A stretch of 64,000 bases of DNA from Leclercia adecarboxylata (GCF_006874705.1 NZ_CP035382.1:3782001-3846000); one strand, 5' to 3'. Shown: positions 10,585 to 19,581, numbered from the stretch's first letter. The notes: generated by a model from the letters alone, not told the origin. Made by a program: numbers and translations.

Positions 10585-11245
10585 GACTCTCTTCCCGCAC
10601 CTGAAATGGGACCAGCTCTGGGCTGCCACCCTGGAAACGCTTTACATGACGGCGCTCTCCGGCGTCGCGACCTTTGTGCTCGGGCTTGTCCTCGGCCTGG
10701 CGCTGTTTTTAACCGCCCGGGGTGGCATGTTCCACAACCGCACGGTCTACAGCGTGATTTCGATTGTGGTGAACGTGTTCCGTTCGATCCCGTTCATTAT
10801 CCTGATTGTGTTGCTGATCCCCTTCACCAAAACCGTGGTGGGAACCATCCTCGGGGCGAATGCCGCGCTGCCTGCGCTGATTGTTGGCGCCGCGCCGTTC
10901 TACGCCCGTCTGGTGGAGATTGCCCTGCGTGAAGTGGACAAAGGGGTGATCGAGGCGACGCGCTCAATGGGTGCCCGACTGAGCACCTTAATTTTTCGGG
11001 TTTTACTGCCGGAATCATCACCCGCTCTGGTCTCAGGGATCACGGTGACGCTGATTGCGCTGGTCAGCTACAGCGCAATGGCGGGGGTGATTGGTGCCGG
11101 TGGTCTGGGAAATCTGGCCTATCTGGAAGGTTTCCAGCGCAACCATGGTGACGTCACGCTGGTGGCCACGGTGACCATTTTGATCATCGTTTTCATTATC
11201 CAGTTCTGCGGCGACATCATTACTTCCATTCTTGATAAAAGATAA
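10577..11245 (+). CDS. MetI-family ABC transporter permease
   Basis: This 222-residue inner-membrane permease has about five hydrophobic segments. The cytoplasmic coupling loop around VIEATRSMGA ... ESSPALVSG fits the MetI family. It sits between the ATPase (8-bp overlap) and the periplasmic binding protein (28 bp downstream), so the three genes form one MetNIQ-type operon. Confidence 0.88.
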   Translation: MAETLFPHLKWDQLWAATLETLYMTALSGVATFVLGLVLGLALFLTARGGMFHNRTVYSVISIVVNVFRSIPFIILIVLLIPFTKTVVGTILGANAALPALIVGAAPFYARLVEIALREVDKGVIEATRSMGARLSTLIFRVLLPESSPALVSGITVTLIALVSYSAMAGVIGAGGLGNLAYLEGFQRNHGDVTLVATVTILIIVFIIQFCGDIITSILDKR

Positions 11246-11273
11246 ACACTAATAACACACAGGAACCATCATC

Positions 11274-12086
11274 ATGAAAAAGACACTGACGTTGATCGCC
11301 GCAGCAACCCTGAGCGCCCTGAGCTTTGCCTCCTGGGCTGACACCCTGACCGTGGGCGCGTCCAACACCCCGCATGCGGAAATTCTGGAGCAGGCGAAGC
11401 CGATTCTGGCGAAGCAGGGTATCGATCTGGAGATCAAACCGTTCCAGGATTACATCCTGCCGAACACCGCTCTGGCCGGCCGTGACATCGACGCCAACTA
11501 CTTCCAGCACATTCCGTACCTGAACAGCGTGCTGAAGGATCACGCCGGGGATAAAGAGTATGATTTCGTCAGCGCCGGGGCGATCCACATCGAGCCGATC
11601 GGTATCTACTCCAAAAAATACAAGTCGCTGAAAGATCTGCCGGAAGGCGGAAAAATCATCATGCGTGATGCGGTGTCTGAAGAGGGTCGTATCCTCTCTA
11701 TCTTCGAGAAAGAGGGCGTGATCAAGCTGAAGCCAGGCATCGACAAAGTGACCGCGCGCATCAGCGACATCGTTGAGAACCCGAAAAAGCTTCAGTTCAC
11801 CCCGAACGTTGAAGCCTCTCTGCTGCCGCAGATGTACAACAACGACGAAGGCGCTGCCGTAGTAATCAACGCCAACTACGCCATCGACGCCGGTCTGGAT
11901 CCGGTTCACGATCCAATCGCGGTAGAGAGCGGTGAAAACAACCCGTACGCCAACATCATCACCGTGCACCGTGGCGATGAGAAGAAGAAGGATATCGTGG
12001 CGCTGGTGGACGTGCTGCACTCTAAAGAGATTCAGGACTGGATCCGCACCAAATACAAAGGCGCAGTGATCCCGGTTAACAAGTGA
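11274..12086 (+). CDS. MetQ/NlpA-family periplasmic substrate-binding protein
   Basis: This 270-residue binding protein has the family fold signature starting TVGASNTPHAEILE. The signal peptide ends SWA-DT and looks like a type I peptidase site. There is no lipobox cysteine, whereas E. coli MetQ and NlpA are lipoproteins, so this one is probably soluble. The ligand is unproven. The TGA stop abuts the right-end hairpin of a tnpB element, so the original end of the gene may have been altered by insertion. The preceding GGAACC is a modest ribosome-binding site. Confidence 0.87.
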   Translation: MKKTLTLIAAATLSALSFASWADTLTVGASNTPHAEILEQAKPILAKQGIDLEIKPFQDYILPNTALAGRDIDANYFQHIPYLNSVLKDHAGDKEYDFVSAGAIHIEPIGIYSKKYKSLKDLPEGGKIIMRDAVSEEGRILSIFEKEGVIKLKPGIDKVTARISDIVENPKKLQFTPNVEASLLPQMYNNDEGAAVVINANYAIDAGLDPVHDPIAVESGENNPYANIITVHRGDEKKKDIVALVDVLHSKEIQDWIRTKYKGAVIPVNK

Positions 12087-12122
12087 CTGCTCCTCGCCGT
12101 AAACGGCGAGGCTTCCCACTTC
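12087..12122. repeat. Hairpin at the right end of an IS200/IS605-type tnpB element
   Basis: CCTCGCCGT (12092-12100) pairs perfectly with ACGGCGAGG (12103-12111) around two bases. It lies immediately 3' of tnpB and directly against the metQ-like stop codon. Subterminal imperfect palindromes of this kind mark IS200/IS605 ends. In TnpB elements this region also forms the scaffold of the omega (guide) RNA. The exact element boundary is not determined here. Confidence 0.6.
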
Positions 12123-13085
12123 TCAGGCTGCAACTGGCATGGAGCCAGACTTACGCAAGCCTCGATGGGCTTTGACGACGTGACCCGCCGCCATTAATTC
12201 TGTTATGCCCTTGTGCTGTATGTTGATCGCCGCATTGATATCGCGGTCATGATCGGCACTACAGCCGGGGCATTTCCATGCCCGCACCCTGAGCGGCATT
12301 TCCGGCATTTTGTGGCCGCAACAATGGCACGTTTTCGAGCTGGCGAACCACTGATCCAGTTTGACCAGGTGAACCCCTGCCGACTCCGCTTTGTAGGCGA
12401 GTTTTGCCACAAATCCAGACCATGCCGCATCCGCGATATGACGGGCGAGGCGACGGTTTTTCATCATGTTTGCCGATTTCAGCGTTTCCACAATCACCGC
12501 TTGATTTTCGTCGATAATTCGTCTGGAAAGTTTGTGCTGGAAATCAGCCCGGGCATTGGCTACCCGTTCGTGTTGTGCTGCAAGGCGTAAGCGAGCCTTA
12601 CGGCGGTTTGCGCTGCCCGGCTTCTTACGGAATAGCGCCTTGCTGTCACGGCGTAAGCGGCGGTATGCGATGACCAGGTGGCGAGGATTCGCCACTTTGT
12701 CGCCATCATTGCCGATCAGGTAGTGCGATAGCCCCAAATCATAGCCTGCTACGGTGGTGATACAGGTCGGCTTCGCTGCCGCTTCCTGTCCATCGTCTGC
12801 AAGTATTGAGGCAAAGTATTTGCCCGCTGCGTTGCGGGTGATCGTGATGCTGGAAACCTTGCCGACAATCTCACGGTGAATGTTCGCCCGGATAGCGGGG
12901 ATTTTCGGCAACTGGATAGCGTCAGTTAATACCTTCCCGTTGGGATGGTAGCTGGATTGCCTGCCGTGCTTGCTTTTGAAAACGGGGAATCTGGCTTTGA
13001 GTTCCTTGTTAAAAAAGTTGGCAAAAGCCTTGTCCAGATTGATCACCGCCTGCTGGAGCGCCAGCGAGTCATATTTTTTGAGCCA
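12123..13085 (-). pseudogene. tnpB: 5'-truncated tnpB (IS200/IS605-family RNA-guided nuclease)
   Basis: The reading frame resembles the IS609-like TnpB group from about WLKKYDS onward. A full protein starts roughly 75-80 residues earlier, and the region upstream here (to a TAG at 13140) does not look like TnpB, so the N-terminal wedge/recognition part is missing. What remains keeps all nuclease landmarks: RuvC-I GYDLG, RuvC-II VIVETL, the zinc finger CHCC...CPGC and RuvC-III DRDINAAIN. A GTG at 13046 could start a 307-residue protein. No tnpA transposase is nearby. The element lies between the metQ-like stop and that operon's terminator. Confidence 0.8.
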
Positions 13086-13150
13086 GCATTCCCGCCCGAC
13101 TGGGCGAGGGTTTACGGAGCATTTGCTAATCCCCTGATTCTACTTTTAAA

Positions 13151-13183
13151 AAGCCCGGTGAGTCTCTCGCCGGGCTTCTTTTT
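13151..13183 (+). terminator. Terminator of the MetNIQ-type operon, displaced by the tnpB element
   Basis: AAGCCCGG (13151-13158) pairs with CCGGGCTT (13170-13177) and is followed by CTTTTTTG. It points rightward and probably belonged directly after the metQ-like gene before about 1 kb of tnpB DNA was inserted. Confidence 0.75.
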
Positions 13184-13239
13184 TGTATAAGGCTAATGAA
13201 TGCTTTAAGCTGGCGTTTTCAGGCAATGGAGTGAAGGAC

Positions 13240-13449
13240 ATGGGCAATGTAACCAAAGACGAAGCGCTGTATCAGGAGATGTGTCGAGTGGTAGGCAAAG
13301 TCGTTCTTGAGATGCGCGATCTCGGGCAGGAGCCAAAGCATATTGTCATCGCCGGGGTGCTGCGCACCTCGCTGGCGAACCAGCGAGTGCAACGCAGTGA
13401 ATTAACGACCCAGGCGATGGAAACCGTGGTTAAAGCGCTGGCTGGCTAA
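13240..13449 (+). CDS. fumD: FumD (YdhZ), small fumarase D-type protein
   Basis: This 69-residue protein matches E. coli YdhZ/FumD closely (core CRVVGKVVLEMRDLGQEP). E. coli FumD has been reported to have fumarase activity despite its small size. In E. coli the gene is next to pykF; here it is 4.3 kb away because the MetNIQ-type operon and tnpB lie between. The start at 13240 is chosen over the longer frame from 13183 because it follows GTGAAGGA and gives the family N-terminus MGN. Its 3' end overlaps the convergent permease gene by 20 bp. Confidence 0.9.
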   Translation: MGNVTKDEALYQEMCRVVGKVVLEMRDLGQEPKHIVIAGVLRTSLANQRVQRSELTTQAMETVVKALAG

Positions 13450-14116
13450 ACTGCCAGCGTTTAGCCAGCTGTTCAATCCCACAGCACAGCAGGTAATAGA
13501 CCACCCCAGTAAAGACAAAAATAGCCGCCGGGTAGATCTGCACCCGGTTGTTCACCTGGCCTGCGACGGTGGTCAGCTCCGGGACGTTGACGATAAAGGC
13601 CAGCGAGGTGTCTTTCAGCAGGCTGATAAAAATCCCCAGCAGCGAAGGTAAGGTGTTGCGCAACGTCTGCGGGAGCAGCACCCATCCCAGAATTTGCAGC
13701 GCGCCAAATCCCTGCGCCTGTGCCGCTTCATACTGCCCGACAGGTAGCGCCCGCAGCCCGGCCAGCACCGAGTGCATCACCGCGGCGGCGGTAAACCATG
13801 CCAGCGCCAGGGTCACGGTGAGCGCACCCGGCAGATCGCCGCCTGTAATGAGCGGCAGCAAATACCACAGCCAGAAAATGACAAATATCAGCGGGATCCC
13901 GCGGATAATCTCGGCCCACAGGTACAGGGTGTTGCGTATTGCCCCAGGAAAACGCCACGCCAGCCCCGCCAGCGCAATCCCGGCCGGTAACGCCAGCGCC
14001 GCGGCGCCAAAGGCCATCAGCAGCGTCAACAACACGCCGCCGGGCTGCCCGGCCGCAGCCCGCCCCCAGAGCAGATAATCCAGGTTATCGGTGATCACAG
14101 TGAGTCCGGCTAGCAT
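13430..14116 (-). CDS. Polar amino acid ABC transporter permease (HisM/GlnP type), second subunit
   Basis: This 228-residue permease of the polar amino acid uptake family carries the EAAxxxG-like loop (YEAAQAQGFGALQ) and several membrane segments. It is the last gene of a leftward four-gene operon (binding protein, ATPase, permease, permease) and overlaps the preceding permease by 7 bp. The signature supports amino acid uptake but does not identify the ligand. Confidence 0.87.
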   Translation of the reverse strand: MLAGLTVITDNLDYLLWGRAAAGQPGGVLLTLLMAFGAAALALPAGIALAGLAWRFPGAIRNTLYLWAEIIRGIPLIFVIFWLWYLLPLITGGDLPGALTVTLALAWFTAAAVMHSVLAGLRALPVGQYEAAQAQGFGALQILGWVLLPQTLRNTLPSLLGIFISLLKDTSLAFIVNVPELTTVAGQVNNRVQIYPAAIFVFTGVVYYLLCCGIEQLAKRWQFSQPAL

Positions 14117-14880
14117 TTCTCTTCACTCCGGGGGATGAGGGCAGTTTTTCGCTGCCGTTCGGTTGAGGGGCCGAGTTTCGTCAGCAGCACGCCCATCGCC
14201 ACGCCGGTGAGCAGATACAGCACCGTGCCGACGCTGAACGCCTCCAGCGCGTGGGCGTTATAGCTCTCTATCTGCCGCACCTGGTAGGTGAGTTCTGCAA
14301 AGCCAATCCCGCTTGCCAACGACGAGAGTTTCATCAGGTTGAGATACTGACCCACCACCGGCTGCCAGGCGTTCGCCAGCCCCTGCGGCAGCAGGATATA
14401 GCGCAGCATCGGCCAGGCGGAGAAGCCCTGCGCCAGGGCGGCTTCCCGCTGTCCGGCAGAGACGGCGCGCAGCCCGGCGGCGATCTCCTCGGTCAAAAAG
14501 GCCGAGGTAAAGACCCCCAGCCCCCAGGCGGAACAGAGAAACTCGGGCGTGAACCACCAGACCTGGCCCGGCAGCACCGACCAGGGATGATCGTCCATCA
14601 CAAAGGTGCGAAAACCCTGCGGCAGCCCGTTCCAGGCGGCGAAATACCAGAACAGAAGCTGCACCAGCAGGGGCGTATTGCGAAACAGCGAGACCCATAC
14701 GGCAACGATCTTCGCCCCGATGCGCCCCCCGGCGAGACGCAGCCCGAGGCAGGCGAGGGTGATAAGGCTGGCGACCACTATCCCCGCAAGGGTCACCCAC
14801 AGCGTGGTGAGAAAACCGGAGAGGATCCACTGCAGGGGCTGGCCGGTCAGCACCCCCTGCCAGTCGAGGGCCGGCATCAC
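14110..14880 (-). CDS. Polar amino acid ABC transporter permease, first subunit
   Basis: This 256-residue inner-membrane permease resembles GltJ/HisQ. The coupling loop is [14 protein letters not shown], and the paired segment FRNTPLLVQ is typical of amino acid permeases. It overlaps the ATPase gene by 4 bp (ATGA) and the next permease by 7 bp, indicating translational coupling. Confidence 0.87.
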   Translation of the reverse strand: MMPALDWQGVLTGQPLQWILSGFLTTLWVTLAGIVVASLITLACLGLRLAGGRIGAKIVAVWVSLFRNTPLLVQLLFWYFAAWNGLPQGFRTFVMDDHPWSVLPGQVWWFTPEFLCSAWGLGVFTSAFLTEEIAAGLRAVSAGQREAALAQGFSAWPMLRYILLPQGLANAWQPVVGQYLNLMKLSSLASGIGFAELTYQVRQIESYNAHALEAFSVGTVLYLLTGVAMGVLLTKLGPSTERQRKTALIPRSEEKC

Positions 14881-15692
14881 ACCGCTCCCGGATGCAGCGG
14901 GTTAAGTACCTTCTGCAGAAAACGCCGGGTGCGCGGATGAGACGGATGCTGAAAGAACTGCTCCGGGGGAGCCACCTCCAGAATGTGGCCGCCATCGATG
15001 AACACCACCCGGTCGGCAATCTCCCGGGCAAACTGCATCTCATGGGTGACGACAATCATGGTGATCCCGCTGTGGGCGAGGGCCTTCATTACCATCAGCA
15101 CTTCGCCAATCATCTCCGGGTCGAGGGCCGAGGTGGGCTCATCAAACAGGATGATCTGCGGCGAGGAGGCCAGAGCGCGGGCGATCGCCACCCGCTGCTG
15201 CTGCCCGCCGGATAACGCCTCCGGATAGTGGTCGGCTTTCTCCGCCATGCCCACCTGCGCCAGCAGCGCCTCGGCGCGGGTTTCGGCCTCGGCGGGCCGC
15301 CAGCCGTGAACATGCTTCAACGCCAGGGCGATGTTCTGTCGCGCCGTCAGATGGCTGTAAAGGTTGAACTGTTGAAATACAAACCCGACCCGGCTGCGCA
15401 GCTGGCGCAATGCCTGGCGGGAGAGCTGACGGGTCGATTTTCCGTCGATCAGAATGTCGCCGGAGGTCAGGGTTTCCAGCTGATTAATGAGGCGGATCAG
15501 CGTCGATTTACCGGAGCCCGACGGGCCGAGAATGGCGACGACTTCACCCGGCGTGACGCTGAGGTTGATGCCTTTCAGCACCGGGCGATCGCCGTAGCGT
15601 TTCGCCACCTCAGAGAAGGTGACGCTGGCCTGCTCCAGATGTGAAAAATCCGCGGCAGATGCCGCGGAGCGTGAGAATAGGCCTGGCCGCAT
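14877..15692 (-). CDS. Amino acid ABC transporter ATP-binding protein
   Basis: This GlnQ/HisP-type ATPase has Walker [10 protein letters not shown] (about 55-63), signature LSGGQQQR (about 160) and Walker [13 protein letters not shown] (about 180). The first about 25 residues before [10 protein letters not shown] are unusual for the family. The ATG at 15692 lies only 1 bp after the stop of the binding-protein gene, so a shorter start is possible. It energises the two permeases encoded downstream. Confidence 0.87.
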   Translation of the reverse strand: MRPGLFSRSAASAADFSHLEQASVTFSEVAKRYGDRPVLKGINLSVTPGEVVAILGPSGSGKSTLIRLINQLETLTSGDILIDGKSTRQLSRQALRQLRSRVGFVFQQFNLYSHLTARQNIALALKHVHGWRPAEAETRAEALLAQVGMAEKADHYPEALSGGQQQRVAIARALASSPQIILFDEPTSALDPEMIGEVLMVMKALAHSGITMIVVTHEMQFAREIADRVVFIDGGHILEVAPPEQFFQHPSHPRTRRFLQKVLNPLHPGAV

Positions 15693-15693
15693 C

Positions 15694-16512
15694 TTACTGG
15701 GCTTCTATTTTAAAGGCGCGAGGCTGCGGGGAGGGGGTCTGTGGCCCGAACCAGGCATCGTAGATCTTCGCCGCGTCGCCGCTGCTCTCCAGCTTCACCA
15801 GCTCGTCGTTCACCACTTTCAGCAGCGCGGTTTCGCCTTTCTTCACCCCGACGCCAATCTCCTCCTTACTCAGCAGGTCAGGGAGAATTTTAAACTCGGC
15901 TTTGTCCGGTGCCTGGGCCAGCAGACCGGCCAGAATGGTGCTGTCCTGGGTGATGGCCTGCACGTTGCCGTTGCGCAACGCCGTCAGCGCCAGCGGAATA
16001 TCGTCATAGGAGAGCACGCGGGATTGCGGGAAACGCTGATGCAGCGCCTGCTCCCCGGTGGTGCCCTTTACCGCCCCGATACGTGCTTTGCTGTAGGCAT
16101 CCAGTTTATCAGCCCCTTTCGCCGGAACGAGGAACTGCTGCCCGGTCACGAAGTAGGGGGTGGAAAAATCGATCACCTGCGCGCGCTCCGGGGTGATGGT
16201 GATATCCGCCACAATCAGATCCGCTTTGCCCGACTGCAGCAGCGGGATGCGGTTAGCCGGGTTAGTGGCGACCAGCTCCAGCTTCACCCCGAGGGTTTTG
16301 GCTAATGCTTTGGCAAAATCCACGTCGTAACCGACGATCTCGTGGCTTTTGGCATCCACCGAGCCAAACGGCGGGTTGGCATCGAAGGTGGCGACTTTTA
16401 TTACCCCTGCCGCCTTGATATCGGCCAGCTGGTCTGCCTGCGCCTGAGTTGCAAGAAGACCGCCTGCGGTCAGCAAACCAAGTGCCAGCGCGAGTTTTGT
16501 GTGTATTGCCAT
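15694..16512 (-). CDS. Periplasmic amino acid-binding protein of the polar amino acid ABC transporter
   Basis: This 272-residue secreted solute-binding protein (family 3) has a signal peptide ending AQA-DQ (about residue 26) and the motifs [11 protein letters not shown] and [17 protein letters not shown]. The latter is the family signature. The start is supported by AGAGGATATTCTT before the ATG. It heads the leftward operon. The ligand is an inference: polar or acidic amino acids are most usual for this subgroup. Confidence 0.88.
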   Translation of the reverse strand: MAIHTKLALALGLLTAGGLLATQAQADQLADIKAAGVIKVATFDANPPFGSVDAKSHEIVGYDVDFAKALAKTLGVKLELVATNPANRIPLLQSGKADLIVADITITPERAQVIDFSTPYFVTGQQFLVPAKGADKLDAYSKARIGAVKGTTGEQALHQRFPQSRVLSYDDIPLALTALRNGNVQAITQDSTILAGLLAQAPDKAEFKILPDLLSKEEIGVGVKKGETALLKVVNDELVKLESSGDAAKIYDAWFGPQTPSPQPRAFKIEAQ

Positions 16513-16754
16513 AAGAATATCCTCTGAGTCTGTTTTTGTTTTGTCCTGTTACGCTCCCATAACCGCCCCCGGCCGCCAAATGCCAATATCGTCTTTGCTA
16601 TGTGAAAAAAATGATTAGTGAACAGCCGGTTACACAGAGGTGAAAAGAAAGAGGCTTTTGCGATTGGCGCAAATCCTCTGCCGGAATCGGCATTTCTCGC
16701 CGCGCCAGATTGCTGGTTTACTGCACTCAGGCTGAAAAAATGAGGAACAGGGCA

Positions 16755-16916
16755 ATGGGCAAACTGATGAGTACGTTACGGCGGTTTTTTGCCGCAAAAT
16801 CGGAAGAGAACAGCGCGCAGCGTATTATTGAATCCATATTGCCGGTTGCCAGCCTGTATGGCGTGGATATCGCCAACATTGACCCGGAGTGGTTCCATGA
16901 GCAAACGCAACGCTGA
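16755..16916 (+). CDS. Small hypothetical protein (53 aa)
   Basis: The ORF starts at an ATG preceded by GAGG nine bases upstream and encodes MGKLMSTLRR...WFHEQTQR. The N-terminus is basic. The middle (RIIESILPVASLYGVDIANIDPE) looks like a folded helical segment rather than random coding. No family is recognised. It lies between the divergent amino acid ABC operon and the sensor kinase, and overlaps the next tiny ORF by 20 bp. Confidence 0.45.
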   Translation: MGKLMSTLRRFFAAKSEENSAQRIIESILPVASLYGVDIANIDPEWFHEQTQR

Positions 16917-16992
16917 ACACCGCCATGTGCGGGAAACCTACTGGAACGAGGTGTGCGTTCTTCCGCGCACGCCCCGCCATTCTGGACGTTAA
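16897..16992 (+). CDS. Very small hypothetical ORF (31 aa), overlapping the previous one
   Basis: An ATG inside the 3' end of the 53-aa ORF opens a 31-codon frame (MSKRNAEH...RHSGR) that is strongly basic and Arg/His-rich, ending at a TAA at 16990. The stop of the upstream ORF lies 20 bp inside it, so translational coupling is possible. There is no known homologue to name. This is a weak call made because of its position. Confidence 0.25.
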   Translation: MSKRNAEHRHVRETYWNEVCVLPRTPRHSGR

Positions 16993-17076
16993 CATCCAAA
17001 AATCACCGCAAGTTTTGTCCCCGGCTTAGCTTCCTGCTAAGGTCTCTGGCGTCCTTTTCCAGCGCCAGTTAAATGA

Positions 17077-18405
17077 ATGAACAGCCAAAAATTTTTACAA
17101 CGTGGGCTTCTGATCTGGCTCCTGCTCTGCCTGCTGAGCAGCGTGCTGCTGTATGCCGAACAGATCCGCCGTCAGTTCTGGGATCTGGACCGGGCGTTTG
17201 CCGCGGCCTTTGCTGAGGCAGGGGCGGTCCTCACGCAGAATGAGTCGGTGCTGCCGCTGTTAAATGGCAATGAAGATTTAGCGGCGCTGCGTAAAAAATT
17301 CCCGCAAATCCTCGATCTGCAAAAGACTCAGGGCCGCGCCCTCGACGCCGCGCGGGTAGAACCCGTGGGCGACGCGCAATACTGGCTCTACAACCCCTGG
17401 CGGCAAATCCGGGTGCTGATCGACACCCAATCGGTGATCGGCGTCAGGCCAATTTTTTCCCATCTCAGCCTGGATCTCCGCGGCGACGTATCGCCACTCC
17501 CGGCGGACGCCTTCTGGCACTGGCAGCGGCAGTTCTCTCAGCACACCCAACCCTTTATCCTGCAGGCCGATGCCCGACCGGCGTGGCTGAACGTTGCTCT
17601 GGTGCCGTTTTTGCTGCTCTGGCTGGGATGGGCCGGGGTGATTGCGGCAGGCGGGGTGATCCTCTGGCAGCGTAAGCAGCGGCAAAACGCCGACCAGCGC
17701 GCCAGGTATTATCAGCACGCCAGGCTCAATACTTTGGGGGAGATCACTGCGGGTATCGTGCATGAGATCAACCAGCCCCTGACCGCGGCCCAGACCTGGA
17801 TCCAAGGGGCGCAGCGCCAGCTGCGGCAGGATAATCCCGAGGCGGTGTCTCAGGCCCTCGGGGCGGCGCTGGTGCAGACCCAGCGGATCGGCGAGCTCCT
17901 GACCCGCTTTCGCGAACACGTTACCTAGGAGAGGGTGGATCTGGGTGAGGTGGATCTGGCCAGCTGCTGGCATCAGGTCGGCAACCTGCTGGAGCACGAG
18001 CGCACCGCCAGACCTATCCGCCTGACCCATGATTTTGCCGCCGACGCCCGTACCCTCAGCGCCGACCGGCTCTGGCTGGAGCAGGTGCTGCACAACATCC
18101 TCAGCAACGCCATCCAGGCGCAGCAGGAACGTGCGGCGGGGTGGGTGCATATCCGCAGCCAGCGCAGCGGCGAGTTTATCCGGATAGAGATCACCGACGG
18201 CGGGCCGGGTTTTACCCCGGATGCCTTACACAACGCCTTTATGCCCTTTTACAGCGGGCGGCAGGGCGGCATCGGCCTGGGCATGACCTTAACGGAGTCG
18301 TTAGTCACCAGAATGAATGGCACCCTGGCCCTGGATAATGCCCCGGAAGGGGGCGCCAGGGTCCGGTTGCAGTTTGCTTATCAGGGGAGTCAGGAAAATG
18401 GATAA
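17077..18405 (+). pseudogene. Membrane sensor histidine kinase (DctB/TtrS-like) with an in-frame TAG
   Basis: The frame encodes a kinase with TM segment 1 (about 8-27), a periplasmic region, TM 2 (about 172-194), an H-box VHEINQPLTA, an N-box HNILSNAIQA and G-boxes ITDGGPGF and GIGLGMTL. The frame is open throughout except for one TAG at 17926-17928, between FREHVT and ERVDLGEVD. This separates the dimerisation/phosphoacceptor part from the ATPase part. A single C-to-T change from CAG would create it. As written the kinase should be non-functional unless suppressed. The 3' end overlaps the response regulator by 8 bp. Confidence 0.82.
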
Positions 18406-19021
18406 CGTCATCTGGTTAATTGACGATGATGCGTCTGTCAGGGAGTCGCTGGTTTTTCTGCTCTCCGGGATGCACTGGCGCGTTGAACCCTATGAGAGTA
18501 TTGCCGCCTTTACCGCCGCCCACGGCGAAGAAAAAGCCCTGACCGGCTGCCTGCTGCTGGATATGCGCATGCCGGGCAAAGGCGGGCTGGCCTGGCTGGA
18601 GGAGGGAGCATGGCCCTGGCCGCTGCTGCCGGTGATCCTGATGACCGGCCACGGCACCATTGATGCCTGTCGACGAGCGTTTCATAACGGTGTATTTGAA
18701 TTTTTCACCAAGCCGCTGGATGCCGACAAGCTGATCGAATCCATTACCGCCGCGCTGGCGGAGAGCCAGCAACGGATAGTGCGCTGGCAGGAGGCCCGAC
18801 GGGTCAGGGCGCTGTTTGAGCAGCTCACCGCCCGGGAACACGAAGTGCTGCTGGCCCTGATGGAGGGGAGCAGTAATAAAGAGGTCGCCGCCCGGCTAAA
18901 CCTCTCGCCGCGAACGGTGGAAGCGCACCGTGCGGCGGTGTTTGTCAAGCTGGGGGTCTCCAGCCTGGTGCAGGCCATCCGGGAATACGACAAATTGCAA
19001 TCCGTAGAACTACCAGGATAA
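18398..19021 (+). CDS. Response regulator, FixJ/TtrR type (REC + LuxR HTH)
   Basis: This 207-residue regulator has an N-terminal receiver domain with the acidic pocket IDDD and phosphoacceptor Asp in LLLDMRMPG (about residue 50), then a LuxR-type helix-turn-helix (LTAREHEVLLALMEG ... NLSPRTVEAHR) at the C-terminus. The ATG at 18398 follows AGGAAA and overlaps the kinase 3' end. The arrangement resembles TtrSR or DctSR pairs. Its targets are unknown; the ABC operon or the downstream secreted protein are candidates. Confidence 0.88.
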   Translation: MDNVIWLIDDDASVRESLVFLLSGMHWRVEPYESIAAFTAAHGEEKALTGCLLLDMRMPGKGGLAWLEEGAWPWPLLPVILMTGHGTIDACRRAFHNGVFEFFTKPLDADKLIESITAALAESQQRIVRWQEARRVRALFEQLTAREHEVLLALMEGSSNKEVAARLNLSPRTVEAHRAAVFVKLGVSSLVQAIREYDKLQSVELPG

Positions 19022-19098
19022 CTGCGTAATCCACCGAATAACATTCTCTCGTCCGCCTGGGTACGCTGCATCTGTTTCCACTTACCCGAGGATGTGCG

Positions 19099-19581
19099 AT
19101 GAAAAAGTTAATGATGGCAGCAGTTTGTGTAGCAGGAATGGTCAGCGTATCGGCGCACGCCCAGTCCGTGGCGCAAAAAAATCTCTCCCTGACCCAGGCG
19201 AACGCCCTGGCCAGCGCGGCCATTCAGGCCTGCACGGCGAAAAATTATCAGGTCAGCGTCACTGTGGTGGATCGTGCCGGGGTCGTTAAAGCGGTACAGC
19301 GCACGGACAACGCCGGTCCGCACACCCTGAAAGCCAGCGAGATGAAAGCCTTTACCGCGCTCAGCACCAAAAATGCCTCGGGCAAAGTGATGGAGTCCGC
19401 GCAAAGCAACGCCGGAGCGCAGAACCTGCGTGATATTCCGGGCCTGCTGCTGCTGGCGGGTGGATTGCCGGTTAAGGAAGGGGATGAAGTGATCGGGGCC
19501 ATCGGGATTGGCGGCGCGCCGGGTGGGCATCTGGATGAAGCCTGCGCCCAGCAAGCGATTGATGGTATGAAGACGTTGTAA
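19099..19581 (+). CDS. Secreted GlcG/HbpS-family protein
   Basis: This 160-residue protein has a clear signal peptide ending AHA-QS (about residue 22). A GlcG/HbpS domain follows, visible in VTVVDRAGVVKAVQRTDNAGPHT, AFTALSTKNAS and GAIGIGGAPGGHLDE. Family members include haem-binding HbpS, which modulates a two-component system in Streptomyces. Here it follows a kinase/regulator pair by 77 bp, so an accessory sensing role is plausible but inferred. A REP pair follows the stop. Confidence 0.85.
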   Translation: MKKLMMAAVCVAGMVSVSAHAQSVAQKNLSLTQANALASAAIQACTAKNYQVSVTVVDRAGVVKAVQRTDNAGPHTLKASEMKAFTALSTKNASGKVMESAQSNAGAQNLRDIPGLLLLAGGLPVKEGDEVIGAIGIGGAPGGHLDEACAQQAIDGMKTL

